Below are positions 50,256 through 59,769 of a stretch of 64,000 nucleotides of DNA, piece by piece (the first letter of the stretch is position 1; each line of letters starts with the position of its first letter). The notes under the pieces were generated by a model. That model saw only the letters and a list, made by a program, of their open reading frames with translations, was not told the DNA's origin and ran no database searches. Source of the stretch: Pseudolactococcus reticulitermitis (GTDB taxonomy: Bacteria > Bacillota > Bacilli > Lactobacillales > Streptococcaceae); assembly GCF_002260845.1 (NCBI RefSeq), contig NZ_BEDT01000001.1, positions 719,436 to 783,435 of the forward strand, in the 5' to 3' direction. The position numbers were made by a program, and so were the translations under genes.

Positions 50256-51269
50256 CTAAAAAATCATCACAAACAGTTTACTCATCAAATAAGCGATGAG
50301 CCCGCAGCCTGGGAAGGTCAAAACCCAAGCCAGCACCATTTCTTTGACAACCCGCCAGTCAACCGAACTCATTCTGCGACTGGCTGCAACACCCATAATG
50401 GCGGTCGTTTTGGCATGAGTTGTCGAAACAGGCACACCAAGACTGGTCATGAGTTGAATACAAATCGCAGTTGAAATATCCGCCGCAAACCCTTGATATT
50501 TCTCCAGTTTAACCATATCCATGCCGACGGATTTGATAATTTTTTCGCCACCGACAGATGTGCCAAGTCCCATGACAACGGCACAGGTGAAAATAACCCA
50601 CATCGGAATCGTAGCACCGGGATTAGCCAGCCCATTCAGCGTCAAGCCGAGCATAAAGACCCCCATGAATTTCTGACCATCTTGCGCGCCATGGAGATAA
50701 GCATTGGCAGCTGCCCCAAAAATTTGGCCAATGGTAAAAAATTTATTAGCCGTACGCCTGGCGACATTTTGAAAAATCAGAACGATTAGTTTGGTGATGA
50801 TTAAACCGCCTAAAAAACCGATGAGAACTGATGCAAGCAAGCCATAAATGACTTTAATCCATTCATCAAAATGGACTGCTGCCATGCCACCTAAGGAAAT
50901 GGCAGAGCCTGTCAAACCAGCAATCAGCGCATGGCTCTCAGATGTCGGAATGCCAAAGTACCAAGCAGCTACTGCCCAGACGACAATGGCAAATAAACTT
51001 GCCGCAAGTGCAATCTGCGGGGCTTTATCTGGCAACTGAGGGGCACTATCAAAATCCACCATGTTCAGAATGGTTGTGGCAACCTTTGCACCTGTTAGTG
51101 TTGAGATGAAAGCACCCGCAAGATTCATGATGGCTGCCATGATGACAGCGGCGCGAATTTTAATCGCGCGCGTCGAAACAGCTGTCGCAATCGCATTGGG
51201 CGCATCGGTCCAGCCGTTGACAAACACGACACCAAGCACTAGTAACATCGTCAAAATTAAAGGGATTGT
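50256..51269 (-). CDS. pit: Low-affinity inorganic phosphate transporter, Pit family
   Basis: About 337 residues from ATG 51269, with AATGGAGTAAGA upstream; the longer frame adds 20 residues. The two inverted family repeats are seen: VFVNGWTDAPNAIATAVSTRAI (near 17) and GAAANAYLHGAQDGQKFMGV (near 195), each with the conserved N/D residues of Na/H-phosphate symporters, and about nine membrane segments. It transports phosphate (possibly as a metal complex). Upstream is a cre-like site shared with the divergent DUF1129 gene. Confidence 0.92.
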   Translation of the reverse strand, partial: TIPLILTMLLVLGVVFVNGWTDAPNAIATAVSTRAIKIRAAVIMAAIMNLAGAFISTLTGAKVATTILNMVDFDSAPQLPDKAPQIALAASLFAIVVWAVAAWYFGIPTSESHALIAGLTGSAISLGGMAAVHFDEWIKVIYGLLASVLIGFLGGLIITKLIVLIFQNVARRTANKFFTIGQIFGAAANAYLHGAQDGQKFMGVFMLGLTLNGLANPGATIPMWVIFTCAVVMGLGTSVGGEKIIKSVGMDMVKLEKYQGFAADISTAICIQLMTSLGVPVSTTHAKTTAIMGVAASRRMSSVDWRVVKEMVLAWVLTFPGCGLIAYLMSKLFVMIF

Positions 51270-51376
51270 CATTCTTACTCCATTGAACGCTTGGGCGCTC
51301 TCTTCATGTTCTATCCACCTATTTATCAAATGACGCTTAGAGAAACAGGCAACACCTCTATTTTAGCAAAATTATG

Positions 51377-51391
51377 TTGCAAACGGTACCA
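51377..51391. promoter_or_regulatory. cre-like site between pit and the DUF1129 gene
   Basis: TTGCAAACGGTACCA fits WTGNAANCGNWNNCW at each specified position. It could act on either divergent gene. Confidence 0.5.
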
Positions 51392-51426
51392 ATTTTTGTC
51401 ATATTGATGAAAAATGACTTATTTTC

Positions 51427-51435
51427 TGTTAAAAT
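51427..51435 (+). promoter_or_regulatory. Extended -10 abutting the DUF1129 gene (leaderless candidate)
   Basis: TGTTAAAAT is followed by six nt (AGGACT) and the ATG at 51442. The AGGA is too close to the ATG for a good SD. Confidence 0.6.
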
Positions 51436-51441
51436 AGGACT

Positions 51442-52131
51442 ATGGAAAATTATATCGAACACTTAACAGCTAAAAATAGCGAATACATTCATGTGGTGAC
51501 ACGTAAGCTTGTCAAAATCGGCAAGTCTGATGACGAAATCAAGGCCATTTTATCCGATATTCTGCCAAAAATCGTTGAGGCTCAGGACCAACGTGTACTG
51601 GCTAAAGATATCTTAGGGACTCCCTCTGAATTCACGGCCCAATATGCTCCTGCGGTAGCTGGTGGTAAATCAGGCAAGACGGGGACATCTCAAAATGACA
51701 ACGAAACACCTGTCCTCATGTGGTTGGATAGTTCCTTACTCATGCTGGGGATTCTAGCTTTGATGAATGGACTGATGGCTGTTTTCAGCAAGAACGCTAA
51801 AACTTATGGGCTGATTACACTTGTCACGATGAGTTTAGCGGCTGGTTTCGTGATGTATCTGATGTTCCGCCTCATCTATAAACCACAGAGTGAGGGAAAA
51901 AAAACAGCCAGCCTCAAAACCTTTGGGACTTTGACGCTCGGTTTTCTGGGATGGATTACCATCTTTAGCCTGACCATGCTACTCCCTAAAGAAATCAACT
52001 TCTCTCCTGTCGGCTATGTGACCGCAGCCATTGGTGCGCTGGCACTCGGTAGTCGTTACTTGCTCAAACGTAAATATCACATCAAGTCAACCCTGGCGAC
52101 ACAGCCGTCTCAAAATTCAAAGAAAGCTTAA
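51442..52131 (+). CDS. DUF1129-like membrane protein
   Basis: 229 residues: an N-terminal soluble helical domain of about 60 residues (IEHLTAKNSEYIHVVTRKL, DILGTPSEFTAQYAP) followed by four hydrophobic segments (about 95-115, 120-142, 160-180, 190-205) and a basic tail. This fits DUF1129 proteins of streptococci and lactobacilli, whose function is unknown; the N-domain resembles those in DUF1700-type sensors. Monocistronic with a bidirectional terminator shared with the helicase gene. Extended -10 lies 6 nt before the ATG. No operon partner gives a hint of its role. Confidence 0.72.
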   Translation: MENYIEHLTAKNSEYIHVVTRKLVKIGKSDDEIKAILSDILPKIVEAQDQRVLAKDILGTPSEFTAQYAPAVAGGKSGKTGTSQNDNETPVLMWLDSSLLMLGILALMNGLMAVFSKNAKTYGLITLVTMSLAAGFVMYLMFRLIYKPQSEGKKTASLKTFGTLTLGFLGWITIFSLTMLLPKEINFSPVGYVTAAIGALALGSRYLLKRKYHIKSTLATQPSQNSKKA

Positions 52132-52141
52132 GTGCTTCAAT

Positions 52142-52183
52142 TAAAAAAAAACGTCTGGGAAAATTTCCTAGACGATTTTTTAT
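52142..52183. terminator. Bidirectional terminator between the DUF1129 and helicase genes
   Basis: CGTCTGGGAAA and TTTCCTAGACG (52152-52174) form a stem with one mismatch; T-runs lie on both sides. Confidence 0.85.
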
Positions 52184-52188
52184 AGTTA

Positions 52189-53652
52189 TCACTCATACTT
52201 CCCAGCATTGGCACGCGATACCTTACGCACACGCCCTTTAATTTTCTCAGTCTGTAATGCCTTGAGCACTCGCTTGCCTTTACCGTTCAAAATCTCGACA
52301 AAAGTCGACACATCAATAATCGAGATGACCCCAATATCATCGCCAGAAATCCCCGGAATGTTCGTAATCGCGCCAACCACATCGCCTGCTCGGAGCTTGG
52401 TTTTCTTGCCGGCATTGACATGCAGTTTCATGATGTCCGCCTTAAACACCGCACTTTTCGCTGTTTTCACGACCATTTCACGTTTTTGCTTGGCAGTAAA
52501 TATGGGTAAGCGCTTCTCAAATAAACTGTTACTTGGCAGTTGCCTCTCAGTGATTTCAGCACCGGTAGCGAGCTGCGCAGTCTCAATTTTAGCAAAATCA
52601 CTTCTTTGGGCGCTGCTAACCAGAGAAATCGCCTGTCCCGTTTTCTCAAACCGAGCCGTTCGACCGATACGATGTGTGTAACTCTCAGGATTGTCAGGCA
52701 AATCATAGTTATAAACCGCTGCAATATCAGCCACATCAATGCCACGCGCCGCCACATCAGTTGCAATCAAAAATCTAAAGTAATTATGTTTAAAATCATT
52801 GATAACGCGCGTTCTGTCGCGCTGTTCCATGCCACCATGTAGAGTTTCAGCCTTGACATTTTTCTGAGCTAAAAAATCTGCGATATCATCAACTGCTGCG
52901 CGCGTATTGGCAAAGATAATAGCTGAGTCAGGATTGACAAGGACTAGGAGTTGGTAGAGATTGGCTAACTTTTCAGTTTTGTCAACCAAGTAAAAAGTCT
53001 GCTCGATCCTGTTTGCCACGGCATTTGTCGCCTGTACTTCGATCAAAGCTAGCTGTCTCACATAAAAATCCGCCACATCCATGACCGCTTGCGGTAGGGT
53101 TGCAGAAAACAGGGCAACTTGGCGTTTAGTTGGCAACTGCTCAAAAATCGCATCTACCTGCTCCATAAAGCCCATGCTGAGCATCTCATCGACTTCGTCT
53201 AAGACGATAAACTTGACTTGGTCAAGCTGAATCGTGCCTTGATCGATATGATCCAACAATCGGCCCGGTGTCGCGACAACGACGTGCGTCCGCTCTTTAA
53301 GGTTACGCGTCTGCGCTTGGAATGATGAATGACCGATTAAGGTTTCAACTTTGATGCGCTTAAAGCGTCCAATGTTAAAGATTTCCTCGCCAATTTGTAG
53401 CGCCAACTCGCGCGTTGGTGCCAAGACAACCGCCTGTGGGCGACGTTCTTCCCAGACAATATTTTCCACTAAAGGAATGGCAAAGGCTGCTGTTTTGCCA
53501 CTCCCTGTCTGTGATTTGACCAGTAAATCTTGTCCTTGGGCAAATGTTGAAATCACTGCTTGCTGAACTTGTGTAGGGCTTGTATAATTCAAGGCTGTCA
53601 AAGCCTTCTGCGTTTCTGCGCTAATCTGTAGCGCTTCAAATGTATTTTCCAT
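52189..53652 (-). CDS. DEAD-box RNA helicase with C-terminal DbpA-type RNA-binding domain
   Basis: 487 residues. The motifs are all present: Q motif YTSPTQVQQ, I SQTGSGKTAAF (near 45), PTREL, II in IVLDEVDEMLSMGF (DEVD, a variant of DEAD, near 148), III FSATLP, and VI HRIGRTAR (near 325). Residues about 405-475 form a DbpA-like RRM (LRAGDVVGAITNIPGISGDDIGVISIIDVSTFVEI). It probably aids ribosome assembly or cold-shock RNA unwinding. Extended -10 ends 8 nt before ATG, and no SD is visible. Divided from PepC by a long hairpin. Confidence 0.92.
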   Translation of the reverse strand: MENTFEALQISAETQKALTALNYTSPTQVQQAVISTFAQGQDLLVKSQTGSGKTAAFAIPLVENIVWEERRPQAVVLAPTRELALQIGEEIFNIGRFKRIKVETLIGHSSFQAQTRNLKERTHVVVATPGRLLDHIDQGTIQLDQVKFIVLDEVDEMLSMGFMEQVDAIFEQLPTKRQVALFSATLPQAVMDVADFYVRQLALIEVQATNAVANRIEQTFYLVDKTEKLANLYQLLVLVNPDSAIIFANTRAAVDDIADFLAQKNVKAETLHGGMEQRDRTRVINDFKHNYFRFLIATDVAARGIDVADIAAVYNYDLPDNPESYTHRIGRTARFEKTGQAISLVSSAQRSDFAKIETAQLATGAEITERQLPSNSLFEKRLPIFTAKQKREMVVKTAKSAVFKADIMKLHVNAGKKTKLRAGDVVGAITNIPGISGDDIGVISIIDVSTFVEILNGKGKRVLKALQTEKIKGRVRKVSRANAGKYE

Positions 53653-53660
53653 GTTGCTTG

Positions 53661-53669
53661 ATTATACCA
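53661..53669 (-). promoter_or_regulatory. Extended -10 near helicase start (leaderless candidate)
   Basis: TGGTATAAT on the minus strand, with eight nt (CAAGCAAC) to the ATG at 53652. Initiation 7-8 nt downstream would give a leader of 0-1 nt. No SD. Confidence 0.65.
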
Positions 53670-53796
53670 TAAAAAACTCATCGCCGTATCATACACAACC
53701 AAATCCACCAAAAAAATCAGATGCCAATTAACATCTGATTTTTCATCTATTGCTGTAACGAAGAAGTTCGCCAGAAAATTCAACTAAAACTTTGAG

Positions 53797-53888
53797 TTAA
53801 ATTCGCAAAGCGAGACGAGAAAAAGAGAGACGCCGCGTACTTGGGTACGCAAGTCTCTCTTTGACGCAGTATAGCGAAGTGAATTTAA
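53797..53888. repeat. Long imperfect hairpin at the 3' end of pepC
   Basis: The outer arms TTAAATTCGC (53797-53806) and GCGAAGTGAATTTAA (53874-53888) and the inner arms AAAGAGAGAC (53822-53831) and GTCTCTCTTT (53853-53862), with a GCGTAC/GTACGC tip (53835-53850), give a long stem. The 3' arm holds the pepC stop. It lacks a clear T-run, so it may be a terminator variant or an inserted element. Confidence 0.6.
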
Positions 53889-55204
53889 GCCAAAGCGCCC
53901 ATGGGATCCCATGGGAGGAGCACTTCCGGCTCAGCCTCATAGGCAGCCAATTCAGCTTCAGTCAAGAATTCTTTTCTGACAACGATTTGGTAAGTGTACT
54001 CGTCCATCCAAGCGTCAGATGCTGTGAAATAGCCTTTCTTACCGACTTTATCGCCCCATGAATTTTCAACTTTCCATTTAAGGGAATTGCCAGCAGCATC
54101 CAAATCAACACCAGTCAAGACCATAGCGTGCGTCATCAATGACTCAGAGTAATCCAAACGGCTCGCTTTATCTTGTGTGAAGTGCAAATCCATGGCTGAA
54201 AAATCATAAGCGTCCATGGTCAACAGACCAGCTTGACGATTAGAGACTTGGCCAACATCACAGCCAAACCAAACAGTTTCACCCGCTTGCATTTGGGCAA
54301 TGGCTAATTTTTTGAAACGATCCATTTCGACATTCAAGTGACGGACGTCACGCGCACCGACAACGTTTCCTAAAAACTCAACCGTGTAAGATTTGTTATA
54401 AGGTTTGTCAGCAGTTGGGGCATTAATCACACTCACGTAATCATCCAACTTGATATTCACAAATTTTTCGTAGAAAGCTTGCGGTGTGATGTTTTCAAAT
54501 TTGTTAAATTGGTCATCTTTATCCCGGTATTCAAAGTCAAATTTTTGTGGTGGCAAGCCAAGTGTCATGGCAAGATAGTTGAAAATCTCTTGCAAAAGTT
54601 CTGCTTTTTTCGCCGCCACATCACCACCAGATTGAATCAAGTCACGCAAGATTTGCGCATCTTGACGCAAAAGTTTGTTGAGATATTGATCCAACTCACG
54701 GCTGGCACTTGATGAAATCGACTCAGGATAAATGTCTTTTGGCACGACACCATATTTTTGGAACAAAGCCACGACCATGTCCCATTGTCCGCCATCTTGT
54801 TGGGGCACATCGAGCAAGAATTTCAACTTGCGATCGCCGATTTCAAGCTCACTTGTCCCAATGATTTGTTCAAGGAACCAGTTTGATTTTTCATATTTAT
54901 CCCAGAAAAACGTGTAGGCTTGTGACAACTCGAAGTTTTCCAACTTGAACTCTGTCAAAATTTTATGACGGAAAGTGTTCAAAGCTGCAAACATCCAACA
55001 ACGACCTGATTGTTTTTGGTTGCTGACGGGATCATTTGTCAAATCAACTGAGAAAACAGGCAAATTCGCTGCATGTGACGCCCGATTTTCAAGGGCATTG
55101 AGCAAGCCATTTTTAGTCGCTGCATTTTCAACGGCGCTAAATTTCGCATTTTTTTGATAGTTATCAAATAGTGATTGTGTAAATTCTGATGTTAATTCTG
55201 TCAT
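53885..55204 (-). CDS. pepC: Aminopeptidase C (bleomycin hydrolase family)
   Basis: 439 residues, cytosolic C1B cysteine peptidase. The catalytic Cys is in KQSGRCWMFAALNTFR (near 70), the His in SLMTHAMVLTGVD (near 355) and the Asn in WKVENSWGDKVG (near 378). The C-terminus LLPWDPMGALA is the conserved self-processing arm that restricts it to aminopeptidase action. It forms hexamers and releases N-terminal residues from peptides, as in milk cocci. SD GGAGG, extended -10 TGCTATACT at 55223-55231. Monocistronic. Confidence 0.96.
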   Translation of the reverse strand: MTELTSEFTQSLFDNYQKNAKFSAVENAATKNGLLNALENRASHAANLPVFSVDLTNDPVSNQKQSGRCWMFAALNTFRHKILTEFKLENFELSQAYTFFWDKYEKSNWFLEQIIGTSELEIGDRKLKFLLDVPQQDGGQWDMVVALFQKYGVVPKDIYPESISSSASRELDQYLNKLLRQDAQILRDLIQSGGDVAAKKAELLQEIFNYLAMTLGLPPQKFDFEYRDKDDQFNKFENITPQAFYEKFVNIKLDDYVSVINAPTADKPYNKSYTVEFLGNVVGARDVRHLNVEMDRFKKLAIAQMQAGETVWFGCDVGQVSNRQAGLLTMDAYDFSAMDLHFTQDKASRLDYSESLMTHAMVLTGVDLDAAGNSLKWKVENSWGDKVGKKGYFTASDAWMDEYTYQIVVRKEFLTEAELAAYEAEPEVLLPWDPMGALA

Positions 55205-55222
55205 TTTAATCCTCCAAAGATT

Positions 55223-55231
55223 AGTATAGCA
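55223..55231 (-). promoter_or_regulatory. pepC extended -10
   Basis: TGCTATACT on the minus strand, 18 nt before the ATG, with GGAGG in between. Confidence 0.65.
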
Positions 55232-55326
55232 CTTTTCATCGCATATCTCAGCAAATTACTTTATATAGTTGATGTCTTTAAAAAAGACTTGCATCAAGCC
55301 TGTACAAGTCGATTTTTAAGCAGACC

Positions 55327-55893
55327 TCATCGGTATAAACCGTTTTGGTCAATGTAGGTCAGCACCTCAGCTGGCAAGAGAAAATTCGGACAACGCTTGG
55401 CTTGTAAACTCTCTCGGATATAGCTTGAGGAGATATTCAGCAAGGGTAACTCTAGCATTTGAACGGAATATTTCGGCGCAGTCAGAACAGTTTGATCACG
55501 CTTAACAGCCACGAATGTCACTAATTTCAGTAAGTCATCAATCCTGTACCATTTTGCCAAGTAATCAAGCATATCGCCACCGATGATGAAAAAATACTCG
55601 TTTTCAGGATGCTCAGCCGTCAGTTTCGCCATGGTATCGTAGGTATAAGACTTACCGCCTCGTTCGATTTCCGACAGATTCAGCGTCAACTTGGGATAGT
55701 TTTGCAAGGCAATTTCTAGCATCTTCACCCGATGGTTTGCCGAAATCGTCGTTTTCGTATCAACGTGAGGTGGCTCATTTTCTGGCATCAACTGAACTTC
55801 ATCCAAGTCCAAGAGTTGCTGAATTTGATCCGCAATAAAGAGATGGGCATAATGCACCGGATTGAAGTTGCCCCCTAAAATACCGATTCTCAT
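55327..55893 (-). CDS. nadD: Nicotinate-mononucleotide adenylyltransferase
   Basis: 188 residues. Nucleotidyltransferase motif [15 protein letters not shown] (near 4-18) with the HxGH variant HYAH, and the C-terminal [12 protein letters not shown] (near 150), which binds ATP. It adenylylates nicotinate mononucleotide to deamido-NAD. The ATG overlaps the nadE stop by ATGA. Last gene of the NAD-salvage run; a hairpin downstream (TGATG/CATCA with GTCTTT/AAAGAC, about 55270-55296) may terminate it. Confidence 0.95.
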   Translation of the reverse strand: MRIGILGGNFNPVHYAHLFIADQIQQLLDLDEVQLMPENEPPHVDTKTTISANHRVKMLEIALQNYPKLTLNLSEIERGGKSYTYDTMAKLTAEHPENEYFFIIGGDMLDYLAKWYRIDDLLKLVTFVAVKRDQTVLTAPKYSVQMLELPLLNISSSYIRESLQAKRCPNFLLPAEVLTYIDQNGLYR

Positions 55894-56717
55894 GCGCGCC
55901 AGAAGTCGTCAAAAACAGTGATTGGTAAATGCCGTTTGTGTTCCGTTTTCAGCCACCAATTTTCAATGACAGCACGGGCGTCAGTAGCAATCTCACGACC
56001 TTCCAAGTAGTCATCAATATTATCATAAGTCACACCTAGCGCAACTTCATCAGCCAGACCAGGCTTGCCATCTTCCAAATCGGCTGTTGGGACTTTTTTA
56101 TAAAGCGTTTCATCCGCATTAAGATAAGCTAGTAACTGCTTGCCTTGACGCTTATTGAGACGGAAAAGCGGTAGAATATCTGCCCCGCCATCGCCAAATT
56201 TTGTGAAGAAACCTGTGATGTTTTCAGCCGCATGGTCCGTGCCAAGCACCGCACCTGAATGCGCACTAGCAATCGCATACTGGGTAATCATGCGTTGACG
56301 CGCCTTGATATTGCCCTTGTTAAAGTCTGTGATGTTAAGACCCGCCTCAGTCAAGGCTTCGATTTCGCCGTCAACTGCGCTTTTGATATTGACCGTCAAA
56401 CTGACATCTGGTTGGATGAAAGCCAATGCCTTTTGGGCATCATCTTCATCGTGTTGCACGCCATAAGGCAGACGAACAGCGATGAATTGATAGGTCGTAT
56501 CGCCTGTTTCAGCCCGCAGTTCCTCAATCGCAAGCTGCGCCAAACGCCCTGCCAGACTTGAATCTTGACCGCCAGAAATACCCAAAACTAGACTTTTCAA
56601 AAACGGATAGGTTTTAAGATAATCTTTCAGGAAATCAACGGAACGGCGTACTTCTTCTGCGGGTGAAATCTCAGGTTTTACGCCTAAAGCTGCGATAATG
56701 TTATCTTGTAAGGTCAT
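55890..56717 (-). CDS. nadE: NAD synthetase, ammonia-dependent
   Basis: 275 residues. N-type ATP pyrophosphatase P-loop [19 protein letters not shown] (near 43-61) and [14 protein letters not shown] (near 170), [17 protein letters not shown] (near 212). It amidates deamido-NAD to NAD. No glutaminase domain, so ammonia is the donor. The ATG overlaps the pncB stop (ATGA), and its own stop overlaps nadD, so the three are translationally coupled. Confidence 0.96.
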   Translation of the reverse strand: MTLQDNIIAALGVKPEISPAEEVRRSVDFLKDYLKTYPFLKSLVLGISGGQDSSLAGRLAQLAIEELRAETGDTTYQFIAVRLPYGVQHDEDDAQKALAFIQPDVSLTVNIKSAVDGEIEALTEAGLNITDFNKGNIKARQRMITQYAIASAHSGAVLGTDHAAENITGFFTKFGDGGADILPLFRLNKRQGKQLLAYLNADETLYKKVPTADLEDGKPGLADEVALGVTYDNIDDYLEGREIATDARAVIENWWLKTEHKRHLPITVFDDFWRA

Positions 56718-58153
56718 TTGTAAACATCCTTTCTCACTTGGTCAATCAGTTTCATTTTATTTTCCCAGACATCCTGCGCCAAATCGACCGGATAGTCTTG
56801 AGGATTCAAATCACGTTTGTACTCATCCCACAAATCATCTAATTTTTCTTTGAAATAGACCTTGATTTCTGGCAATGTCGGCAAATCATAACTCAACTGA
56901 CCTTTTTTAAAAATAGGCACCAATAACGGCCGCGCCGTGAAATGCGTCAATCGTTTATTGATATAGGTATAAGTCGGATGGAACATGAAAATCTCATCTA
57001 AGTCATTGGGGTCGACATCTGAAAAGGTGATGTAATCTCCCTCAGACTTGTTTTTATCCAAACTCCGAATCCGCCAGACTTGTTTTTTACCGGGCGTTGA
57101 CACTTTTTCAGCATTGCTTGAAAGCTTGATGGTATCACGCATCTCACCCGTTTCCGTTTCAATCGCAACGATTTTATACACGGCTCCGAGTGCCGGCTGA
57201 TCATAGGCTGTAATCAGTTTCGTCCCCACACCCCAGACATCGATTTTAGCCTTCTGCATTTTGAGATTAAGAATTGTATTTTCATCTAAGTCATTAGATG
57301 CATAGATTCTCGCCTCTGTAAAGCCAGCATCGTCAAGCTGTTCACGGACTTTTTTAGAAATATAAGCCATATCTCCTGAATCGATGCGAACGCCTTGAAA
57401 ATTAATGCGTTCGCCCATTTCTTTTGCGACTTTAATAGCTGCAGGCACACCGATTTTCAGGGTATCATAAGTGTCGACTAGGAAGACACAATCCCTGTGC
57501 GTTGTCGCATAGGCTTTAAAGGCGTCATAGTCATTACCATAAGCTTGGACGAGTGAGTGGGCATGTGTGCCTGACACCGGAATATTAAAAAGCTTACCCG
57601 CTCGAACGTTAGAGGTCGCATCCGCACCGCCGATCACAGCCGCACGCGTCCCCCAAATCGCTGCATCCATTTCCTGCGCCCGCCGTGTGCCGAACTCAAG
57701 CAGAGGTGCATCGCCAATCACCGACTTAATCCGCGCGGCTTTCGTTGCAATCAGCGTCTGGAAGTTGACGATGTTGAGAATCGCTGTTTCGACCAGCTGG
57801 CATTGTGCCAATGGGCCTTCAACTTGAAGAATCGGCTCATTCGCAAAAACGAGATCGCCCTCCTGCGCCGATCTCACGTCACAAGTAAAGCGCAAGTCAG
57901 CGAGGTAAGCCAAAAAGTTTTCAGGATAGCCCAGCTCCCGCAGATACGCAATATCATCATCGCCAAAATGGAGGTCGCGCAAATAGCCAACGACCCGCTC
58001 CAGACCTGCAAAAACAGCATAGCCATTTTTAAAGGGCATATCACGGAAATAAACTTCGAACACCGAATGACGTTCAGAAATCCCCTGCTCAAAATAAACC
58101 TGCATCATGTTAATCTGGTAGAGATCCGTATGCAGTACTAAATTATCTGTCAT
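56714..58153 (-). CDS. pncB: Nicotinate phosphoribosyltransferase
   Basis: 479 residues of the type II barrel fold. Marks: [17 protein letters not shown] (near 8), [29 protein letters not shown] (near 155) where the phosphorylatable His may be absent in this FGTRR context, [18 protein letters not shown] (near 250) and [12 protein letters not shown] (near 302). It makes nicotinate mononucleotide from nicotinate and PRPP. It follows mtnN by 3 nt and overlaps nadE. Together pncB-nadE-nadD give the whole nicotinate-to-NAD pathway. Confidence 0.95.
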   Translation of the reverse strand: MTDNLVLHTDLYQINMMQVYFEQGISERHSVFEVYFRDMPFKNGYAVFAGLERVVGYLRDLHFGDDDIAYLRELGYPENFLAYLADLRFTCDVRSAQEGDLVFANEPILQVEGPLAQCQLVETAILNIVNFQTLIATKAARIKSVIGDAPLLEFGTRRAQEMDAAIWGTRAAVIGGADATSNVRAGKLFNIPVSGTHAHSLVQAYGNDYDAFKAYATTHRDCVFLVDTYDTLKIGVPAAIKVAKEMGERINFQGVRIDSGDMAYISKKVREQLDDAGFTEARIYASNDLDENTILNLKMQKAKIDVWGVGTKLITAYDQPALGAVYKIVAIETETGEMRDTIKLSSNAEKVSTPGKKQVWRIRSLDKNKSEGDYITFSDVDPNDLDEIFMFHPTYTYINKRLTHFTARPLLVPIFKKGQLSYDLPTLPEIKVYFKEKLDDLWDEYKRDLNPQDYPVDLAQDVWENKMKLIDQVRKDVYK

Positions 58154-58156
58154 CTT

Positions 58157-58837
58157 TTACACCATTGTTTCCAACATCTTAATTAAGGTCGCAGCAGATT
58201 TTTCACCAGCATGGACAATAAAGGCATCAAAACTATCCGCCGCCTGACCATCAGCTGTGTCCGAAAGACTGCGAATCACAACAAATGGTTTACCGAGTGC
58301 CGTCGCTGCTTGAGCGACTGATGCCCCTTCCATTTCCACCGCAAGCACATCAGGAAAGTGTGCTTTAATCGCGAGCTGTTGCGTTTTAGACGCGATAAAA
58401 GAATCTGACGAGGTGATCAAGCCAACCTGAGCTTCAGGCGCCGCTTTCTTCAGCTCTGAAACAAAATAGGCACTGCTGTGATAATAAAGTTCTTGCCCCG
58501 CCATTTGCCCAAAAGCATAGCCAAAGGCTGTGACATCGACATCATGATAAGCTAATTTATCCGCAATCACGACGTCGCCAACCGCAAGACCCGCGCCAAC
58601 ACCCCCAGCAGACCCGCTGTTAATGATGCCATCAACGGCAAACAAGTCAACGAGTAGGCTAACCGCAACCGCGCTCATGACTTTCCCAATCCCCGACTTG
58701 ACAAGGACAACGTCATGTCGCCCGATAATGCCTGTATAAAATATCAACCCATGATGACTGGCTTTTTCAGCATGTTGCAGCGTTTCTGCTAGGATTTTCA
58801 ACTCCTCGTCCATAGCTGCAATAATACCTATTTTCAT
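58157..58837 (-). CDS. mtnN: 5'-methylthioadenosine/S-adenosylhomocysteine nucleosidase
   Basis: About 226 residues from the second Met (KIGIIAAMDEELKILAE). Signatures: IIAAMDEE with the catalytic Glu, GSAGGVGAGLAVGDVVIA (near 75) and AVEMEGASVAQAA (near 170), then VIRSLSDTADG with the catalytic Asp (near 195). It removes adenine from MTA and SAH, feeding methionine recycling and AI-2 synthesis. Between a small membrane protein gene and pncB. The glmU-nudF-mtnN neighbourhood is shared by lactococci and streptococci. Confidence 0.95.
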   Translation of the reverse strand: MKIGIIAAMDEELKILAETLQHAEKASHHGLIFYTGIIGRHDVVLVKSGIGKVMSAVAVSLLVDLFAVDGIINSGSAGGVGAGLAVGDVVIADKLAYHDVDVTAFGYAFGQMAGQELYYHSSAYFVSELKKAAPEAQVGLITSSDSFIASKTQQLAIKAHFPDVLAVEMEGASVAQAATALGKPFVVIRSLSDTADGQAADSFDAFIVHAGEKSAATLIKMLETMV

Positions 58838-58883
58838 CTTCACTCACTTTCTCATTTGGCTTAGCTGGCTAGACACTGCTTGT

Positions 58884-59156
58884 TTAAAACTTAAACACAA
58901 TCACCGTAATAATCACCAATAAAATCAATAAAATCACAATATATTTTGTGATTTTTTTACCACGTTCTTCTCGTTTTTGAGACTCAATCCGGCGGCTTTT
59001 ATAGACCTGATTTTTTTCCAATTGAGCCTTTTGTGGGGCAAATTGCTTAATCAGCTGGGTGTCATCTTGTCTGGCTTGTTCAAATTCTCGCTCTAAGCGT
59101 TCTTTTTCCCGTGCCGCCTGTCGAATCATCTCGTCTGTTAATAAAGGTTTAGGCAT
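58884..59156 (-). CDS. Small protein with basic coiled-coil and C-terminal membrane anchor
   Basis: 90 residues: a charged helical region (EMIRQAAREKERLEREFEQARQ near 10-31, then KRIE-type basic stretch RRIESQKREERGKKI near 55-70) and one C-terminal hydrophobic segment (YIVILLILLVIITVIVF). It would be tail-anchored with the basic helix in the cytoplasm. Function unknown. Starts 8 nt inside nudF and lies 46 nt before mtnN; occupies the same place as a small hypothetical gene in related genomes as far as I recall. Confidence 0.7.
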   Translation of the reverse strand: MPKPLLTDEMIRQAAREKERLEREFEQARQDDTQLIKQFAPQKAQLEKNQVYKSRRIESQKREERGKKITKYIVILLILLVIITVIVFKF

Positions 59157-59709
59157 GTGTCTCTAGCTCCCAATATTGAACAGCCATAATCGTCTTGGCA
59201 TCACTGATTTCACCGTTTTGAATCAACGCTTTTGCTTGCGCCAAGGTCACTTCATAGCGCTCCAAGACTTCATCATCATCATGCGGTCTTGGCTGTTCGA
59301 CTTGTCTTAAGTTATCAGCTTTATAGAGATAAATCTTTTCATTACAAAAACCAGGCGCTGTATAAAACTCAGCGATTTTTTTAACTGATGTGGTCGTCAT
59401 GCCTGTTTCTTCTTCTAGTTCACGTAACATCGCGGCCTCTGGATCAGCATGTTCGCCTTTTTCCAGTTTACCTGCAGGAATTTCATAAATCACTTCTTCC
59501 AAAGCCTTGCGAAATTGACGAACTAAAATCATTTTTTGCTCTGGCGTGATGGCAAGCACCGCCACACCACCGTTATGGAAAATAAGCTCTCGTTTCGCGA
59601 GACCTAAGTCTCCCGGTAATGCGACAACGTCCAATTTAACATCAATCACTTGCCCTTTAAAAATATTTTCTCGACTTAACGTCTTTTCTTCGAAATCTTC
59701 AAAATTCAT
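59149..59709 (-). CDS. nudF: ADP-ribose pyrophosphatase, Nudix family
   Basis: 186 residues. The Nudix box runs from GKLEKGEHADPEAAMLREL to EEETGM (near 100-124) with REL-EE-G intact. N-terminal strands and VRQFRKALEEVIYEIPAG are typical of ADP-ribose hydrolases. It cleaves ADP-ribose to AMP and ribose-5-P, clearing a product of NAD turnover, which fits the NAD genes downstream. Lies 60 nt after glmU. Confidence 0.9.
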   Translation of the reverse strand: MNFEDFEEKTLSRENIFKGQVIDVKLDVVALPGDLGLAKRELIFHNGGVAVLAITPEQKMILVRQFRKALEEVIYEIPAGKLEKGEHADPEAAMLRELEEETGMTTTSVKKIAEFYTAPGFCNEKIYLYKADNLRQVEQPRPHDDDEVLERYEVTLAQAKALIQNGEISDAKTIMAVQYWELETHA

Positions 59710-59769
59710 CGTTTGGCATCTCCGTTTTTATTTTTGATGTCAGGTGTCCTATTTGAGTTGGCAAATAGC

